40,000 nt of DNA from assembly GCA_021298605.1 (NCBI GenBank), contig JAJTDS010000002.1:1-40000 (forward strand). The letters are read 5' to 3'. Origin of the DNA: Rickettsiales bacterium (GTDB lineage Bacteria; Pseudomonadota; Alphaproteobacteria; Rickettsiales; UBA1997). The notes beneath the pieces are model-generated. The model was given only the letters and a program-made list of their open reading frames with translations. It did not search any database and was not told where the DNA came from. Below are positions 1 through 10,623 of the stretch, in pieces (the stretch's first letter is position 1; each line of letters begins with the position of its first letter). Position numbers and translations under genes: made by a program.

Positions 1-48
1 ATATAATATTATATTACCTTTCATATATTGTTGACTTTTTTTTATTAT

Positions 49-704
49 ATGAAAAAATTATCATAACAATAATAATATCAATCATTTCTCAAAATTCTTT
101 CGCAGAAAGAAAGGGTTTATTCGCTGGACTAGATTTAACAAAGTCAAGCTCTGCAATAGAAAGCTAATAGAGATATAAAGAAAATTAATTCATCGACAAA
201 ACATTAAGAGAAGACACTAGAAAATCTGGCAAATCATCTGTAATTGGTATTGGTGCCAATGTTAATTATGGCTATAATTATAAAAACTTTTTTATTACTC
301 CTGATTTAGCTGTTCACAGCATCAGCACCAAAGATATGGCTACAGGTAATAATTTTGAATAAGAAATTTCAATTAAATCACAAACTTCTGTAAAAGCAGA
401 TTTAGGATATAAATAGCAAACAGATTGGCAATATTTGCTCCAGTTGGTATAAATTTATTCAATTATCAAATAGAATCCAAATTTGATATTCCTAGTAAAG
501 GCAATCTTCGCTATACCGGAAAAGGAACTGATAACTCTCCATTTGTTGGAACGGGGTTCGGCTTAAAATTAGTTGATAATATTTATCTCAATCGAGAATA
601 TAATTACACAAAAATTAATTATAAAAACCGATATATATATCAACAAAACAAAAGAAGCAACCCATGAAAGCAAAGCCCTATTAATTTTTAAAAGCTGGAA
701 TTAG
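49..704 (+). pseudogene. Decayed outer-membrane beta-barrel surface protein, copy 1
   Basis: This is a broken gene for a small secreted beta-barrel protein. The ATG at 49 is followed after five codons by a stop. Shifting one base within the early A-run restores a clear signal peptide ending in NSFA, followed by ERKGLFAGLDLTKSS. In-frame stops follow near 166, then a long readable stretch at about 190-415 (GIGANVNYGYNYKNFF and onward) with TAA and TAG interruptions. Restoring one base near 416 joins it to the intact 3' part at 425-667, which contains APVGINLFNYQ, SPFVGTGFGLKL and IYLNREYNYTK. A last frameshift leads to the end ALLIFKSWN and a TAG at 702-704. Alternating aromatic and polar residues with Gly-rich turns suggest an 8- to 10-strand porin or surface-antigen fold; this is inferred, not matched to a named family. 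It is paralogous to the pseudogene at 861-1464. At least three frameshifts make function very unlikely. Confidence 0.75.
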
Positions 705-860
705 CTTGAATTTTTAAAAAATCCAAATAAAAATATTTTACTTACATAATTTATTATAATTTGGGGAGTTTTTATATTTATTATCTTGGCAATCGATATT
801 TAGATTACATTTAACAATACTCAATTTTTGCACCAAAAAAAATACACTAACTAACAAAAA

Positions 861-1464
861 ATGAATAAATCACTAAAAATCATCACAACCATCTTTATCT
901 TACTAACAAGCACTAAAAATTCTTTTGCAAAAATAGAGGGGTTTATTATTGGAGCAAATTTAATAAGATAAGATCTTGACCTAAAAAGACATTTAAGCTA
1001 TTCTTCTGGAGACAACAGGAAATTCTTACGACTACTGCACTTTAAAAGATTCGCAACATAAAAACCTAACTAGGTTTGGGATTAATTTAAATTATGCACT
1101 TAGTCATGCAGATAATAATTTTTTGCCGCACTGTCTATGAACATTCAATTTCTTGGACCTAAAAATAAAACCAAAATTTACCAATAGGGCTAAATGTAAT
1201 CTCCTACAAATTATATAGAGAAATTTTATTATATGACAAAAATAATAAGACCACTAAGTTACAAACCAAAAACACAAGAAGGAGTGTTGTAAGCCCATTT
1301 ACTGGGCTTGGATTAAGCTTAAAATTATTTGAAATTTATATTTAGAAGATGAATATAAATATAATTATACCGTCCCAAAATTATCACCAGATGTTAAAAA
1401 TCAAAACTTTTTAGATATAGAGGTTGAAATAAAAACAAATATAAATATAATAAGAGCGGTTTAA
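861..1464 (+). pseudogene. Decayed outer-membrane beta-barrel surface protein, copy 2
   Basis: This is the second member of a tandem pair. The ATG at 861 opens 36 codons with a good signal peptide (MNKSLKIITTIFILL, ending NSFA) and a mature start KIEGFIIGANLIR, which parallels ERKGLFAGLDLTK of copy 1. It is stopped by TAA at 969-971. Homologous pieces continue in other frames: RFGINLNYALSHADNNF, then IGLNVISYKLYRE, then VSPFTGLGLSLKLFE, then EDEYKYNYT, ending at TAA 1462-1464. The anchors P-[IV]-G-[IL]-N, SPF-x-G-x-G-x-x-LKL and EY-x-Y are shared with copy 1 in the same order, so both copies descend from one gene by duplication. Four or more frameshifts and stops indicate a pseudogene. The family is not identified by name; small OMP or surface antigens of Rickettsiales are a plausible source. 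Confidence 0.75.
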
Positions 1465-1521
1465 AATGGCAATTCTGATAGATAGCCAATAAAATTAACA
1501 AATATAGTAGTTGCTTTAATT

Positions 1522-2295
1522 TTAGATCGATGAAATTAGATTAATCAAAGAATTATAACCAATAATCAATGGTAGTTTTTTAAGAAAGTAATTATCTTCA
1601 TTGCTACCAAAACTAAAGAAATCATCAATAAAATTATCGCTTGTAAGCATTTTTTCAGGAATGGTTTTTGAAATTTTATCAATATTATCGCAATATAAAA
1701 TTGGTTGACAACCAGCATTAACCGCACATTCAATATCGGCGATAGTATCGCCAATAAACCATATCATATCTTGCTTTGGATTGAGATCACAGCCTAGAAG
1801 AGCAAGTTCAGCAGGATGCTTACTAGGTTTATCTGCAATTGCATCACATGCCCCAATTATCGCAAAAAATAAGTGATCTAATTTCATATTTTTAACCTCT
1901 TTTCTTAGGCTGTTCCCCATTTTATTACTAACCACAAATTGCAATATATTTTTACTAGCAAGCAATTCTATAAATTCTTTTGCATTCGGCAATAATAACA
2001 TTTTCTGCAAGTGATTGGCGCGATAGCATTCAGTGTAGATCTCTCCGGCCTTCTCCCAATTCTCACCAAAAATTATAGGAAATGATTCTCGCATTGATTT
2101 ATGAACCTCATCCCTAACCTTTTCAAGCCCCCAAGGCTCACGATTCATTGCCACCATCGTTTTATCAATTGCCATCTGAATTAATGGCCAACTATCTACT
2201 AGAGTATTGTCCCAATCAAACATCACTCCTTTGGGAGCCTTTAAAGATGAAATAGCATCAATATTAGATTGAAATTTTTGTAAATTTTGCGACAT
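1522..2295 (-). CDS. HAD-superfamily phosphatase (phosphoglycolate phosphatase-like)
   Basis: This predicted cytosolic Mg-dependent phosphohydrolase has 257 residues. The haloacid dehalogenase motifs are all present: motif I DWDNTLVDS at 27-35 (nucleophile D27 and acid/base D29), motif II serine S123 in VVSNK, a motif III lysine at 156 or 159, and motif IV GDTIADIE with D183 and D187. The helical cap between motifs I and II (about 40-110) is the size of the Gph/PGMB-type cap. The physiological substrate cannot be read from the sequence; phosphoglycolate or another small phosphate ester is likely. It is last in a tight minus-strand run after eno and the transaminase gene, only 9 nt downstream of the latter, so it is probably co-transcribed with them. 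The C-terminal 50 residues are poorly conserved in character. Confidence 0.85.
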   Translation of the reverse strand: MSQNLQKFQSNIDAISSLKAPKGVMFDWDNTLVDSWPLIQMAIDKTMVAMNREPWGLEKVRDEVHKSMRESFPIIFGENWEKAGEIYTECYRANHLQKMLLLPNAKEFIELLASKNILQFVVSNKMGNSLRKEVKNMKLDHLFFAIIGACDAIADKPSKHPAELALLGCDLNPKQDMIWFIGDTIADIECAVNAGCQPILYCDNIDKISKTIPEKMLTSDNFIDDFFSFGSNEDNYFLKKLPLIIGYNSLINLISSI

Positions 2296-2304
2296 TGAAG
2301 ATTC

Positions 2305-3186
2305 TTAGGAATTAATAAAATCTTGATAATATTGCCTTAATTTTCTAGCAATATCACCGACTTGACCATTGGAGATTTGATGATCAATATTTTGATAATT
2401 AACCTTTGTAACTGGTCTTATTATTAAGCTTGAACTGGTAAGAAAAATTTCCTTTGCCTGCAACAAATCTTTTATTTTAAATAATCGCTCTTGAACCTTG
2501 ATATTATTAATCTTGGCAAGCTCAATCATGCGATTTCTTGTAATGCCACATAAAATTAGATTATCAGCTTGACGAGTAATCAAATTATTATCATTATCAA
2601 CTATAAAAACATTTGCATAGCTTGCCTCTGTTATGTCTAACTCACCTCTAAACATTATTGCATCATCAAAACCCATATCTTTAGCTTTTTGATTAACAAG
2701 ACTAGAAGCAATCAGGCTGGTAGTTTTTAGGTTGCAACGATGCCAACGAAGATCAGGTTCAATAATTGCACTATAGCCATTATTAAACTCTGTTTCATCG
2801 CTTTCTTTTAAAGGGCTAACGGTTGCAACTATTGTCGGTTGAATATTTTTAGGAACAGAAAGGAATCTTGGAGCGCAACCCCTTGTTATTTGCAAATAAA
2901 TTGTTCCTTCTTTTAAATTATTATCTTTAAATAATTTTATGGCAATATCAATTAAAAATTCTTTACTAAAATTATTAATGATTTTTAAAGCAGACAAACT
3001 ATTATCTAGCCTTTCTAAGTGGGCATCAACATCTATTAATTTATTATTCTTAAATAAAATAACTTCATAAGCACCATCAGCAAATTGAAAACCTCTATCT
3101 TCAATATGCACCATACAATTTTGATGGGGTAAAAATTCATTATTTACAAAGCTAGTTCTAGAATTTTTATCAGTATTACTTAACAC
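2305..3186 (-). CDS. dat: D-amino-acid (D-alanine) transaminase, class IV PLP enzyme
   Basis: This PLP enzyme interconverts D-alanine and D-glutamate with their keto acids, feeding peptidoglycan precursors in the cytosol. It has 293 residues. EDRGFQFADGAYEV at 29-42 is the class IV/DAAT N-terminal signature. TRGCAPR at 101-107 supplies the substrate-binding arginine R107. K154 in CNLKTTS is the PLP Schiff-base lysine, E187 in ITEAS contacts the pyridine nitrogen, and GITRNR marks the phosphate-binding loop. The end (NGQVGDIARKL) also resembles bacterial DAAT. As I recall the Bacillus enzyme, a histidine lies two residues after the arginine; here that position is leucine (L109), so substrate preference may differ. 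A branched-chain aminotransferase is the main alternative. The start is GTG at 3186, 3 nt after the enolase stop. No ATG gives a full-length protein. Confidence 0.82.
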   Translation of the reverse strand: MLSNTDKNSRTSFVNNEFLPHQNCMVHIEDRGFQFADGAYEVILFKNNKLIDVDAHLERLDNSLSALKIINNFSKEFLIDIAIKLFKDNNLKEGTIYLQITRGCAPRFLSVPKNIQPTIVATVSPLKESDETEFNNGYSAIIEPDLRWHRCNLKTTSLIASSLVNQKAKDMGFDDAIMFRGELDITEASYANVFIVDNDNNLITRQADNLILCGITRNRMIELAKINNIKVQERLFKIKDLLQAKEIFLTSSSLIIRPVTKVNYQNIDHQISNGQVGDIARKLRQYYQDFINS

Positions 3187-3189
3187 AAG

Positions 3190-4509
<1,320 letters not shown>

Positions 4510-4596
4510 TTATAATTGCAATTTTTAATTAAAACAAACTAATTTAAAGCAGCCAATATTAATTGATTATTATAAAAATCAAGTATTAATTGAAAT

Positions 4597-5172
4597 TTAG
4601 TAATATCTCCTTTTATCCTTAATATTCAAAATTAATTCATTTTTATCAATTGCCAATTTTAATCTATCTCCCAACTGATTCAGATTTTTAGTTTTTAAAC
4701 CAATCCTTCTACCGAATGAATTATTCCATTTATCCATATTTTTTTCTTGCAATGATTGATTATAAAAAATATCATCATAAAGCTCTTTACTGTCACCCAA
4801 TATTCTCGCAGCAAAAATTCCATATTTTTGAGTAAAGGCACCACTTACAAAAGAATGTCTAAATGCATCAATTTGATTATTATGAGCAAAGCCACCACTT
4901 AAATCAATAAGACCCTTTTTATTTCTTGGCAGAGATACATTTGCAATTCTTTCATATTGGTGATAAGCTTCAGAATTAAAAGGGATATAACTTTCAACCA
5001 CATCAATATTTGAACCGACTATAGTTTCTTGACCGTTATTTTTATATAAAAATAAAAAAATCAACGAAGCACCAAGTAATAAAAAAAATAGAATGAATAA
5101 ATATTTTACAAAAGCTATAAAGAGCAAGAAGGAAGATTTTATTTGAGATGATTTTATTTTTCTAGATGGCAC
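4597..5172 (-). CDS. Membrane-anchored protein of unknown function with DAFRH and WNNxxGRR motifs
   Basis: I cannot assign a function to this 191-residue protein. A basic N-terminus (residues 1-17) precedes one hydrophobic segment of about 25 residues (18-43), which is probably a signal anchor placing the rest outside the inner membrane. The globular part carries conserved-looking polar motifs: NQIDAFRHSFVSGAFTQKYG, ILGDSKELYDD and MDKWNNSFGRRIG. The pattern DAxRH ... GD ... E ... MDxxNNxxGR resembles small domains annotated as DUF6973-type, from memory; the His/Asp/Glu/Asn set could bind metal. The start is GTG at 5172: an in-frame stop lies two codons upstream and there is no early internal Met. 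It sits between the CHMI-like gene (70 nt upstream) and enolase (90 nt downstream), both on the same strand. Confidence 0.7.
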   Translation of the reverse strand: MPSRKIKSSQIKSSFLLFIAFVKYLFILFFLLLGASLIFLFLYKNNGQETIVGSNIDVVESYIPFNSEAYHQYERIANVSLPRNKKGLIDLSGGFAHNNQIDAFRHSFVSGAFTQKYGIFAARILGDSKELYDDIFYNQSLQEKNMDKWNNSFGRRIGLKTKNLNQLGDRLKLAIDKNELILNIKDKRRYY

Positions 5173-5241
5173 AATTATAAATATTTAAATTTAATTAACT
5201 GCTTAAAAATATTATTTTTAACATCTAATTTCTAAAAAAAT

Positions 5242-5631
5242 TTAATTAAAACGATATTTTTGATAAGAAAATTTATTCATATCGACAATATCAACACTAA
5301 TATCACAACGAGATTTATTTTTTATTTTATTGATTTTAATTAAATCACTAAAAAATTCTTGCAAAAAAGAAGAAATATCGATTGCTAGCTTGTTTTTTAT
5401 CTCTTGCAACCTTCCATCCATTATCTTGACTGTAAGATGAATAAAATCCGCCTTATCTTGATTTAAATAGCCAACTAAATATCGATCAAAGCTATCAAAT
5501 CTTATTTTGCATTGATCAGCATCAAAATTACCCTCTTTTTGATTAGCGAATATTTCAATAATAGAAGAAGCCAACACTTCTTTCAACTTATTATCTAGGC
5601 TAAAAGAGTGCTCTATTATTATATGAGGCAT
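5242..5631 (-). CDS. CHMI-like tautomerase (5-carboxymethyl-2-hydroxymuconate isomerase family)
   Basis: This 129-residue protein starts MPHIIIEHS, the signature of the CHMI branch of the tautomerase/MIF superfamily, in which Pro2 exposed after Met removal is the catalytic base. The rest has the beta-alpha-beta halves expected for a trimeric 4-oxalocrotonate-tautomerase-like fold. In enteric bacteria CHMI acts in homoprotocatechuate (4-hydroxyphenylacetate) breakdown. No other gene of that pathway is in the window, so the real substrate is unknown. It lies immediately downstream of the 16S rRNA gene on the same strand (about 140 nt from the mature 3' end) with no convincing terminator between, so part of its transcription could be read-through from the rRNA promoter. 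ATG start. Confidence 0.8.
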   Translation of the reverse strand: MPHIIIEHSFSLDNKLKEVLASSIIEIFANQKEGNFDADQCKIRFDSFDRYLVGYLNQDKADFIHLTVKIMDGRLQEIKNKLAIDISSFLQEFFSDLIKINKIKNKSRCDISVDIVDMNKFSYQKYRFN

Positions 5632-5698
5632 TTTGGAAGTATTTGGAAGTAAGTGAAATAATGGTGATAGATTTTGTTAATTGTATTTGACTGCTTTT

Positions 5699-5725
5699 GT
5701 GAAAAAAGTAAAGACGATAGCCAAG
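5699..5725 (-). repeat. 3' arm of pre-16S processing stem (inverted repeat)
   Basis: This segment downstream of the 16S 3' end is the inverted complement of 7325-7352 upstream of its 5' end. The shared core AAAGTAAAGACGATAG is perfect and is flanked by TGTGA and CCAAG matches, giving about 26 of 28 paired bases. In the transcript the two arms would enclose the whole 16S rRNA in a long duplex, the classic RNase III substrate. A further outer match (TTGTATTTGA with TCAAATACAA near 5680 and 7412) may extend the stem. Confidence 0.8.
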
Positions 5726-5770
5726 AATATTGATTGTGGAAGTTTACCCGAAAGTAACTTCATTATTTTT

Positions 5771-7266
<1,496 letters not shown>

Positions 7267-7324
7267 GAATTTGTTAAACTAGCTCTTTTGAATCAAAAAA
7301 TTGAACAAAAGAGATAGCCAATTA

Positions 7325-7355
7325 CTTGGTCTATCGTCTTTACTTTTGTCACAAA
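7325..7355 (-). repeat. 5' arm of pre-16S processing stem (inverted repeat)
   Basis: This is the upstream partner of the repeat at 5699-5725, located about 60-90 nt before the mature 16S 5' end. In transcript orientation it reads TTTGTGACAAAAGTAAAGAC and continues GATAGACCAAG. It pairs with the trailer arm apart from one mismatch and one bulged base. The position on both sides of one rRNA and the length fit an RNase III processing duplex specific to a solitary 16S transcript. Confidence 0.8.
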
Positions 7356-7521
7356 TACACTAAAGCTTTTATCTAATAATTTAGATTATCAATGCTAAAT
7401 TTTAGATAAATCAAATACAATTTATTAACGATTTAAAATATCACAGATAACTTTATTGAAGAAAAAATTTCTTTAAAAATTTTTCAATTAACAATAAATT
7501 TGTTATCGGTTGAGGTTGGAT

Positions 7522-7550
7522 AATATACACATTACTTTTTTTATTGTCAA
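7522..7550 (-). promoter_or_regulatory. Sigma-70 promoter of the 16S gene
   Basis: On the minus strand there is a perfect -35 TTGACA (complement at 7545-7550), a 17-nt spacer and -10 TATATT (complement at 7522-7527). The predicted start is near 7515, giving a leader of about 250 nt before mature 16S. This is one of the two best promoter matches in the window. Confidence 0.8.
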
Positions 7551-7583
7551 CAAGTAATTTCATTTTTTTTAAAAAAATTTTTT

Positions 7584-8618
7584 TTAAATTAAAATATGTA
7601 GCACCGAATTAGTAATTACTAAGGCTTCACCTAATTGAGAAGAATTGGTCAAATTCTTAAAATTGAACTCCAATTGATTTATTTTTTGCATTTTATCTAT
7701 TAAAAACTCAAAAGATGTTGATTTTAAATCATTAACAAAAATATCCGCCTCTTTAAAAAAGATATTATATTTTTTTACCAACATTTCTGGAGATTGATTT
7801 CTGTAGATGTTGTCGCTTTTTGCCAGATATAATTTTTGCAAATAACCAGATAAAAATCTAATTATTTCCATTGACTGATATTCGTTTTTTAATAAATTCT
7901 CAAGCCTTGAAATTGTTAGCTCCAACCGCCTATTAACAAAATTTGTCGCAAAGTCAATTAACGAAAAAGAAAAATCATAATCTATAATTTTTTTAACATC
8001 CTCTAAGGTTAATTGTCTTTTATTTTCTAGGTAGCAATCGATTTTATCAACTTCAATAGTTATAATTTCAAGGTTTTTAGAGGTTGCATTAAAAATATAT
8101 TCAATAACCTGAGCATCACAACTAATTCCTTTATTCTTCATAGACTGGTTAATATGCTTTTTAATTAAATAGTCTGATTCTTGATAGCAGGGAATGGCTA
8201 TAAAATTTTTACTATCCTCAATTGCTCTTAACAAAGAACTTGATTTATCAAGCTTTCCTCCATTTATTAACAAAAAATTATCGCTTTTATCTAATAAATT
8301 TTCATCTTTTACTAAATTCTCTATAGCTTTGGAGGAAGATTTTTCAAGATCTCGAATTAAAATCAATTTTCTTCCTCCAAGCATCGCAAGCGAGAAAAAT
8401 TCATCAAAAATAATTTGCTCACCCTCCTCCTTGATTCTTTGATTTGTTAGATCTGCGACCAAAAAATCATCATTTAAATTTGGAGAAATTTTATTGGCAA
8501 TATTTAAAAAATGACGATTTACCGAAGGCTGATAATTGCCAAACAACAAGCATCCCGCTAATTTTTGATTAGCAATATTTTTAATATAGGCTTCAACTTG
8601 ATTGGCTTGAATTTTCAT
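7584..8618 (-). CDS. holA: DNA polymerase III subunit delta
   Basis: Delta is the clamp-loader subunit that opens the beta sliding clamp during replication. The 344-residue length fits HolA. The N-terminal AAA+-like region (about 15-140) has the features expected of delta: GCLLFGNYQPSVNRH in place of a functional P-loop (delta does not hydrolyse ATP) and FFSLAMLGGRKLILIRD, the characteristic FFS-x-x-x-xGGRKL-like stretch preceding the clamp-contacting region. The helical C-terminal domain (about 210-344) is typical of the clamp-loader collar. It is preceded by tilS with a 3-nt gap, so the two are co-transcribed. ATG start. Confidence 0.88.
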   Translation of the reverse strand: MKIQANQVEAYIKNIANQKLAGCLLFGNYQPSVNRHFLNIANKISPNLNDDFLVADLTNQRIKEEGEQIIFDEFFSLAMLGGRKLILIRDLEKSSSKAIENLVKDENLLDKSDNFLLINGGKLDKSSSLLRAIEDSKNFIAIPCYQESDYLIKKHINQSMKNKGISCDAQVIEYIFNATSKNLEIITIEVDKIDCYLENKRQLTLEDVKKIIDYDFSFSLIDFATNFVNRRLELTISRLENLLKNEYQSMEIIRFLSGYLQKLYLAKSDNIYRNQSPEMLVKKYNIFFKEADIFVNDLKSTSFEFLIDKMQKINQLEFNFKNLTNSSQLGEALVITNSVLHILI

Positions 8619-8621
8619 AAT

Positions 8622-9728
8622 TTAATTAAAAATTTTACATAAAATTGTTTTTAATTTTATCTCTAAATCAATATTTTCATCTTTCAATATCAAATTATCG
8701 CAATAAATGATAATCGGATTAATAAAATTATTTTTATTGAATTTTGATAAAGATTTAGGAAGTCTTTTCACGATAGAATTACCTATATTAAAAGGCTTAA
8801 AATTATTTGTTAGAATTATTTTATAAATATTTTCAACAGAAGAAAAACGGGGTTTGTAGAGCTTGTTTCCAAGTTCCATTATCATTAATGAAAGTAGCTT
8901 AATCGATAAATGAAAATGAAGATTCATCAACCATTCCTTTTCAAAAATAAAATAACCTCTAGAATTAAAATAAACAAATTTACAAGCCTCTTTTAAAAGC
9001 AAGTCATCGCAAAAATTTCTAATTGCAGAAGCTTCGTCTCCTGCTTTTTTCAATCTTTTTTTAATTAACTCTTTATCCTCAAAACTATTGATAAATTTTC
9101 TTATTTTATTTCTTAAAAAAATATCTTCTTGATTTGATTTATCTTCATACCATGAAATATTTTTATTTATTAAATATTGCTGTAAATCTATTTTAGATAT
9201 TGATAATAAAGGCCTTAAAATCGCCACTCGCTCTTGATAAAAAATTTCAGCAATCGATGATATTCCATCAATTCCGCTACCTCTCCATAAACGAATAATA
9301 ATATTCTCTGCAACATCGTCAATTTGATGACCTAAAAACAAGAATTTAATTTTATTTTTATTGCAAAATTCTGTCAATAATTGATATCGCATCTTTCTTA
9401 AATTTCCTTCAATATTAGCTTTGGGAACCTTTTTTTTAGGAATATCAATGATATGGTGAGAGATATTTAATTTTAGCATTAATTCATGAATAGAAACAGC
9501 TTCTTCTGTCGACTCTTGGCGAAAATTATGATTAATAGTCACAGCCCAAAGATTGATTTTATGAATATCGCAAAATTTTTTTAATAAAACCGTTAAAGCA
9601 AGAGAATCAGAACCTCCAGATAAAGCAACACAGACATCTTTTGGCTTAATGTCTAAAAAAAAGCTCTCAACCTTATTTTGAAAATATTTTTCTAAATACT
9701 CAATTAGATTAAGTTGATTTTTAGACAT
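8622..9728 (-). CDS. tilS: tRNA(Ile)-lysidine synthase
   Basis: TilS attaches lysine to C34 of the CAU-anticodon tRNA-Ile, changing both its codon reading (AUA) and charging identity; it is essential and cytosolic. The PP-loop ATP-binding motif SGGSDS lies at 37-42. GHQIDDVAENIIIRLWRGSG is the conserved TilS segment after it, followed by ILRPLLSISK and WYEDKSNQ. The C-terminal part (about 240-368) is divergent and shorter than in E. coli (432 residues), consistent with the shorter rickettsial type, and probably lacks one of the C-terminal tRNA-binding subdomains. It lies between dapB (10 nt upstream) and holA (3 nt downstream). ATG start. Confidence 0.93.
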   Translation of the reverse strand: MSKNQLNLIEYLEKYFQNKVESFFLDIKPKDVCVALSGGSDSLALTVLLKKFCDIHKINLWAVTINHNFRQESTEEAVSIHELMLKLNISHHIIDIPKKKVPKANIEGNLRKMRYQLLTEFCNKNKIKFLFLGHQIDDVAENIIIRLWRGSGIDGISSIAEIFYQERVAILRPLLSISKIDLQQYLINKNISWYEDKSNQEDIFLRNKIRKFINSFEDKELIKKRLKKAGDEASAIRNFCDDLLLKEACKFVYFNSRGYFIFEKEWLMNLHFHLSIKLLSLMIMELGNKLYKPRFSSVENIYKIILTNNFKPFNIGNSIVKRLPKSLSKFNKNNFINPIIIYCDNLILKDENIDLEIKLKTILCKIFN

Positions 9729-9738
9729 TTAGCAATTT

Positions 9739-10533
9739 TTAATTTAAAACATCTCTCATCGAGTAAAAGCCATTTGACTTAACACTTGCCCAAATTACAG
9801 CTCTTATAGCTCCTTTAGCAAAAATATTGCGATTTGAGGCTTTGTGGACAAATTCTATTCTTTCGCCATCTCCTGCAAATATAACTTGATGATCTCCGAC
9901 TACATCTCCACCTCTAAGAGCAGTAAAACCTATTTCGCCAATTTTTCTACGATTACTATTGCCAACTCTTGCCATTTGTGCCATTTGTGATAAATCAACA
10001 TTTCTACCTTTTGCAACCGCTGAACCAAGCAATAAAGAAGTTCCAGAAGGAGAATCAACTTTATTACGGTGATGCATTTCAAATATCTCAACATCAAAAT
10101 CTTCCCTTAATATTGAGGAAGCCTTTTCAATTAAATTCATTAGGACATTAACTCCAATCGACATATTTGCCGACCATATAATTGGACAATTTTTAGCAAA
10201 ATTCACCAACCGCTCTTTTTCATTATTTTCAAAACCCGTAGTGCCACAAACCATTATTTTCTTCTGAACTGAGCACTGTTCAGCAATTTTTATACTTAAT
10301 GCGGGAGATGAAAAATCTATCACCGCATCACAATTTTCAACAAATTTCTCAATATCAGAAAAAATTTTACCTCCCAATTTAGGATAACCCAAAAATTCTC
10401 CTAAATCTTGATTATCAAGATTGCTGTTATTTCGAACTAATCCAGATGAAAGCTCAACCATTCCATCATTAATTATGGTTAGCGCTATTTCTCTACCCAT
10501 TCTACCTGTAATACCAGTTAAACCTATTTTCAT
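9739..10533 (-). CDS. dapB: 4-hydroxy-tetrahydrodipicolinate reductase
   Basis: DapB reduces hydroxy-tetrahydrodipicolinate with NAD(P)H on the diaminopimelate/lysine route, supplying meso-DAP for peptidoglycan. It has 264 residues. The Rossmann motif GITGRMGRE lies at 7-14, CGTTGF at 96-101, and the DapB signature EMHHRNKVDSPSGTS at 152-166 includes proton donor H154 and K158. C-terminal G-x-R-G-GDVVGDHQVIF is also typical. All catalytic residues are present. The neighbouring genes are unrelated by pathway: pstA is upstream after 90 nt and tilS downstream after 10 nt. An internal promoter is possible in the 90-nt AT-only gap, which has a TATAAT but no good -35. ATG start. Confidence 0.97.
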   Translation of the reverse strand: MKIGLTGITGRMGREIALTIINDGMVELSSGLVRNNSNLDNQDLGEFLGYPKLGGKIFSDIEKFVENCDAVIDFSSPALSIKIAEQCSVQKKIMVCGTTGFENNEKERLVNFAKNCPIIWSANMSIGVNVLMNLIEKASSILREDFDVEIFEMHHRNKVDSPSGTSLLLGSAVAKGRNVDLSQMAQMARVGNSNRRKIGEIGFTALRGGDVVGDHQVIFAGDGERIEFVHKASNRNIFAKGAIRAVIWASVKSNGFYSMRDVLN

Positions 10534-10623
10534 TTATTTAATATATTTAGAGTTAATGTTATATTTAAAAAACATAGCTATCTTAATTTTACATTATATT
10601 TTTTTAAATAAGCAAACTTAATA

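Larger units (their letters stand above)
7267..7583 (-). other. 16S leader and promoter region
   Basis: These 317 nt separate holA from the 16S gene and hold no gene. They contain the rRNA promoter (7522-7550), a leader of about 250 nt, an internal hairpin formed by TTATCTAA/TTAGATAA around 7370-7411, and the 5' arm of the processing stem (7325-7355). The holA stop lies 61 nt upstream of the -10 side. No separate holA terminator with a GC-rich stem was seen. Confidence 0.7.
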
